The translations under genes and the position numbers were made by a program. From Candida dubliniensis CD36 (Eukaryota; Ascomycota; Pichiomycetes; Serinales; Debaryomycetaceae), in contig NC_012866.1 in assembly GCF_000026945.1 (NCBI RefSeq), positions 682,001 through 746,000 of the forward strand: a DNA stretch of 64,000 nucleotides, written 5' to 3'. A model generated the notes under the pieces. That model had not been told where the DNA came from and made no database searches. It saw only the letters and a list, made by a program, of their open reading frames with translations. Shown in pieces: positions 61,543-64,000 of the stretch. How positions within the stretch are numbered: position 1 is the stretch's first letter; each line of letters begins with the position of its first letter.

Positions 61543-63696
61543 ATGACACTTGATGAATTGAAGTTACAATTAATTGTTAAATCTCTACATGAATTAGGTT
61601 GTGACCAACTAGCAACTGAATTAATATCTCAACTCAAAAAGAATAATTCATTGAATGAACAACCTGGAGATGAATTGCACAATTGGATTTTAGAACAACT
61701 ACGAATAAGAAATTATACTGAATTGGATAATTACTTTCGTAGTTTAATAAATGATAAGAATGGGTTAAATCAAGTCGCCAAAACTATCAACTATCAAGGA
61801 GATAATATGGGTTCAATTTTATCAATATTGTTATATTTAATTAGAAGAGCAAATTATCTTGATGTAATTAAACTGCTGGATGGTTTAACTGAAAATGAGA
61901 AATTGAATTATGTCACCAAGGAATTGTTACCATTATTAGATTGTGTTGGCATCGACGATAGCAAGATGGAAGATATTGGTAGTGTTATAGATGTACGAAT
62001 CTTGCAACTATTATCTAAAGAAAAGGAATCGAAATTGTTATTAGACAATACTTGTACGATTGACGAGTATTTTTTCGAATTACCAATGGATACTATTTAT
62101 TCATTGAATCAATTTATATTTCATAAATTGTTTAATGGTACCATTTTCAATCTTCTAACTACAGATTCATTAGCCAACACCCCTGACCTAGCAACCATAA
62201 TTCAACAGGCGGCCAAATATCAACAATCTCAATCACCATTTTATTTGCCACCAAGAACGAAACAAGAACGGAAAAAAGCTTCCTTACCACTTCCTCTGAA
62301 ACGATTTCATGATAATTTTAATGGTAATACTACCACTTTATTGCATACTCTTACTTATCATAAAGATGAAGTTTGGTTTGTTAAGTTCTCCCCTTCAGGA
62401 AAATTTTTGGTAACTGGTTCATTAGATGGAAGATTGGTGTTGTATGATGTATTGAATAATTTCCAGTTGATTAAAATTTTGGAACCAACTATGGCGGCAG
62501 ACAATTCTGCGTTTAGTCCAATATCAACTAGACCAACTCTGAGCAAGAATAATAAGGCAGTTATCTATTGCTGTTGGGATCCTAAGGAACAGTATATTGT
62601 CAGCTGTTGTTTAGATACGGTGATTCGTGTTTGGTCAGTTGGGGATATTCATAAAAGAAGAATCACTAGAAGTGAAACCAATACTATAACTGATTACAAA
62701 TTAATCACTTGCTTTACTTTGGCCCCTGATATTAAAACTTGGACTTGTGAATTTTTGCCAGAAAATAGAAAATTATCCAGCGATTTAAGTAGACAGTCAG
62801 ATTCTCCTCAATTTATTGTGGGATCGCCTGACAAAGTTTTAAAAATATTTGATTGTAATGGTATTGAATTATTTGATTTTTATGGCAATATAGAAGATGA
62901 AGATGAACGTGAAAATGAACAAAGTTCCCAGAACCAAGCTGCTGACACTTCATTGAAGCCGAGCTTGCAACAACAACTGCTGCTGCTTGCATCCTCAACA
63001 ACTTCACAAACACATGATGAGAGTACCACTGCTACTGAAGAAGCAAATAAACGTGATGACATTTCAATGAAAGATACAGATGAATCGTCATCGCCCAAAG
63101 TCCGAACATATAAAACCAGTCTCGAAAGCAATTTCAATCGAATCAATGATTTAGTAATCACCAATAATGGAAAGATTTTAATAACTTTGAATGATCATCA
63201 ATTACATTTTTATACCATTCCTGATACTTTAGGTGAAGAAGCGACTACCCGTCGTATCTGTAATATTCATTTCAAAGGACGTCTTACATCTTGTTCAATA
63301 TCTCATAATGGGAAATATTTATTAATAAGTTCAGCTCCAGAAGAATTGCAAGTATGGGACTTATCACCATTACTAGCTAATGAAAGTAATCGACCAATCT
63401 TGTATCGTAAATATCTTGGCCATACTCAAAGTTCTTATATTGTTCGATCAACATTAGGATATTTGAATGAAGACAATGATCAAGAAGAATTGGTGTTAAC
63501 AGGAAGTGATCATGGATATATTTATTTTTGGAAGTTTACTACTGGCCAATTGATTACGAGAATTAAAGGCCATGTGGGGTTATGCAATGGAGTGGATTGG
63601 AATAGAAATGGAATGGTTATTAAAGGAAAAGATTATGGGAAAATTTGGGCTAGTGTTGGCGATGATAAATTAGTGAAAATTTGGGGTTCCAAATAA
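61543..63696 (+). CDS. GID7: GID7 homologue: LisH-CTLH-WD40 subunit of the GID/CTLH ubiquitin ligase
   Basis: 717 residues from ATG 61543. The N-terminal LisH motif (LIVKSLHELGCDQLATELISQ) is at about residues 8-28, and a CTLH/CRA helical region lies at about 40-200. A seven-bladed WD40 propeller follows from about 265 to the end, with blades such as HKDEVWFVKFSPSGKFLVTG, AVIYCCWDPKEQYIVSCC, VLTGSDHGYIYFWKF and a last blade ending SVGDDKLVKIWG. A disordered insert (about 450-520) includes three CTG codons in a row at 62977-62985 in a Ser-rich context, read as serine in this clade. Length and order match yeast Gid7 (745 residues) and human WDR26. Role: glucose-induced degradation of gluconeogenic enzymes. 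Confidence 0.88.
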   Translation: MTLDELKLQLIVKSLHELGCDQLATELISQLKKNNSLNEQPGDELHNWILEQLRIRNYTELDNYFRSLINDKNGLNQVAKTINYQGDNMGSILSILLYLIRRANYLDVIKLLDGLTENEKLNYVTKELLPLLDCVGIDDSKMEDIGSVIDVRILQLLSKEKESKLLLDNTCTIDEYFFELPMDTIYSLNQFIFHKLFNGTIFNLLTTDSLANTPDLATIIQQAAKYQQSQSPFYLPPRTKQERKKASLPLPLKRFHDNFNGNTTTLLHTLTYHKDEVWFVKFSPSGKFLVTGSLDGRLVLYDVLNNFQLIKILEPTMAADNSAFSPISTRPTLSKNNKAVIYCCWDPKEQYIVSCCLDTVIRVWSVGDIHKRRITRSETNTITDYKLITCFTLAPDIKTWTCEFLPENRKLSSDLSRQSDSPQFIVGSPDKVLKIFDCNGIELFDFYGNIEDEDERENEQSSQNQAADTSLKPSLQQQLLLLASSTTSQTHDESTTATEEANKRDDISMKDTDESSSPKVRTYKTSLESNFNRINDLVITNNGKILITLNDHQLHFYTIPDTLGEEATTRRICNIHFKGRLTSCSISHNGKYLLISSAPEELQVWDLSPLLANESNRPILYRKYLGHTQSSYIVRSTLGYLNEDNDQEELVLTGSDHGYIYFWKFTTGQLITRIKGHVGLCNGVDWNRNGMVIKGKDYGKIWASVGDDKLVKIWGSK

Positions 63697-63851
63697 TCAA
63701 AGAGTATTACTGTTACCTAATAAGATGAATATAAGTATTTTTATATGCATAATTTTTTTTTTTTCCCTTTTAACTATATATAGAAAAGAAGAAACCTAGT
63801 ATAATAATATTTGTTTTGTTTTTTATTTAAAGCTGTTTTCTCTTTAGTAAA

Positions 63852-64000
63852 CTACAATTCATCGTGTTCAACATTTTCCTTTTCTTCAGCTGGAGCAGAG
63901 GAAGCAGCAGATACGTCTTCCTCTTCTTCCACTTCTTCTTCTTCCTTGGTAGCTTTTTCTTCATCCAATTTAGCCTTCAATTCAACGCCATCAACATTCA
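63852..64000 (-). CDS. PDI1: ER-lumen protein C-terminus ending HDEL, probably PDI1 (cut by window edge)
   Basis: Only the last 48 residues are in the window. They comprise VDGVELKAKLDEEKATKEEE, a dense Glu stretch, an Ala/Ser segment and KENVEHDEL-stop. The acidic tail plus HDEL retrieval signal marks a soluble ER resident, and the tail composition fits yeast protein disulfide isomerase. Remembered C. albicans gene order places PDI1 here. No thioredoxin CGHC motif is visible, so another HDEL protein remains possible. Confidence 0.7.
   Translation of the reverse strand, partial: NVDGVELKAKLDEEKATKEEEEVEEEEDVSAASSAPAEEKENVEHDEL

Overview
The window is nuclear DNA from a CTG-clade yeast, very probably Candida dubliniensis (closest alternative C. 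albicans). Evidence: AT-rich sequence, few introns with GTATGT-type donors and TACTAAC-type branch points, gene content and order matching what I remember of C. albicans chromosome 7 (DBF4, ECM39/ALG12, SFI1, BCK1, SAP190, CYR1, TIM54, DFR1, HHO1, a Zn2Cys6 factor, PDI1), a DHFR close to but not identical with the C. albicans protein I remember, and a TLO (MED2-like) gene at an internal site. CTG codons should be read as serine; none of these assignments could be checked by a database search.

Region 1 (1-12156): the 5' end of DBF4 (cut by the window edge), a ZNG1-like CobW GTPase, ALG12, SFI1, the MAPKKK BCK1 and mitochondrial ribosomal protein bL21m. Region 2 (12157-22115): the SIT4-associated SAPS protein, DUG3, an FMP46-like mitochondrial protein, two tandem PHS1-type dehydratases and an exomer ChAP. 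Region 3 (22116-37598): the large adenylyl cyclase CYR1, an intron-containing ELMO-like LMO1, a flavin monooxygenase, a Cys-rich GPI-anchored wall protein, TIM54 and DFR1.

Region 4 (37599-45461) is the accessory part: three tandem copies of a leucine-rich-repeat gene (probably the IFA family) of which only the middle one is intact; the two flanking copies carry nonsense and frameshift lesions. Region 5 (45462-55237): histone H1 with two introns, a PNPOx-like flavoprotein, a small Cys/His ORF broken by one in-frame stop, the internal TLO gene, a relic of a tRNA-Val(CAC), and an unrecognised asparagine-rich protein. Region 6 (55238-64000): a Zn2Cys6 transcription factor with a 20-glutamine run, a 2.95 kb regulatory gap, GID7, and the HDEL-ending C-terminus of what is probably PDI1.

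Functionally most genes are core eukaryotic ones. Several belong to morphogenesis and stress signalling (BCK1, CYR1, SAP190, LMO1), to cell-surface delivery (ChAP, GPI protein, ALG12) and to transcription (TLO1/MED2, the zinc-cluster factor, histone H1). I see no mobile-element coding sequence, CRISPR array or wholly new system; the points most worth checking are the decaying LRR array with its F-box-like N-terminus, the TLO gene beside a tRNA relic, and the interrupted Cys/His ORF.
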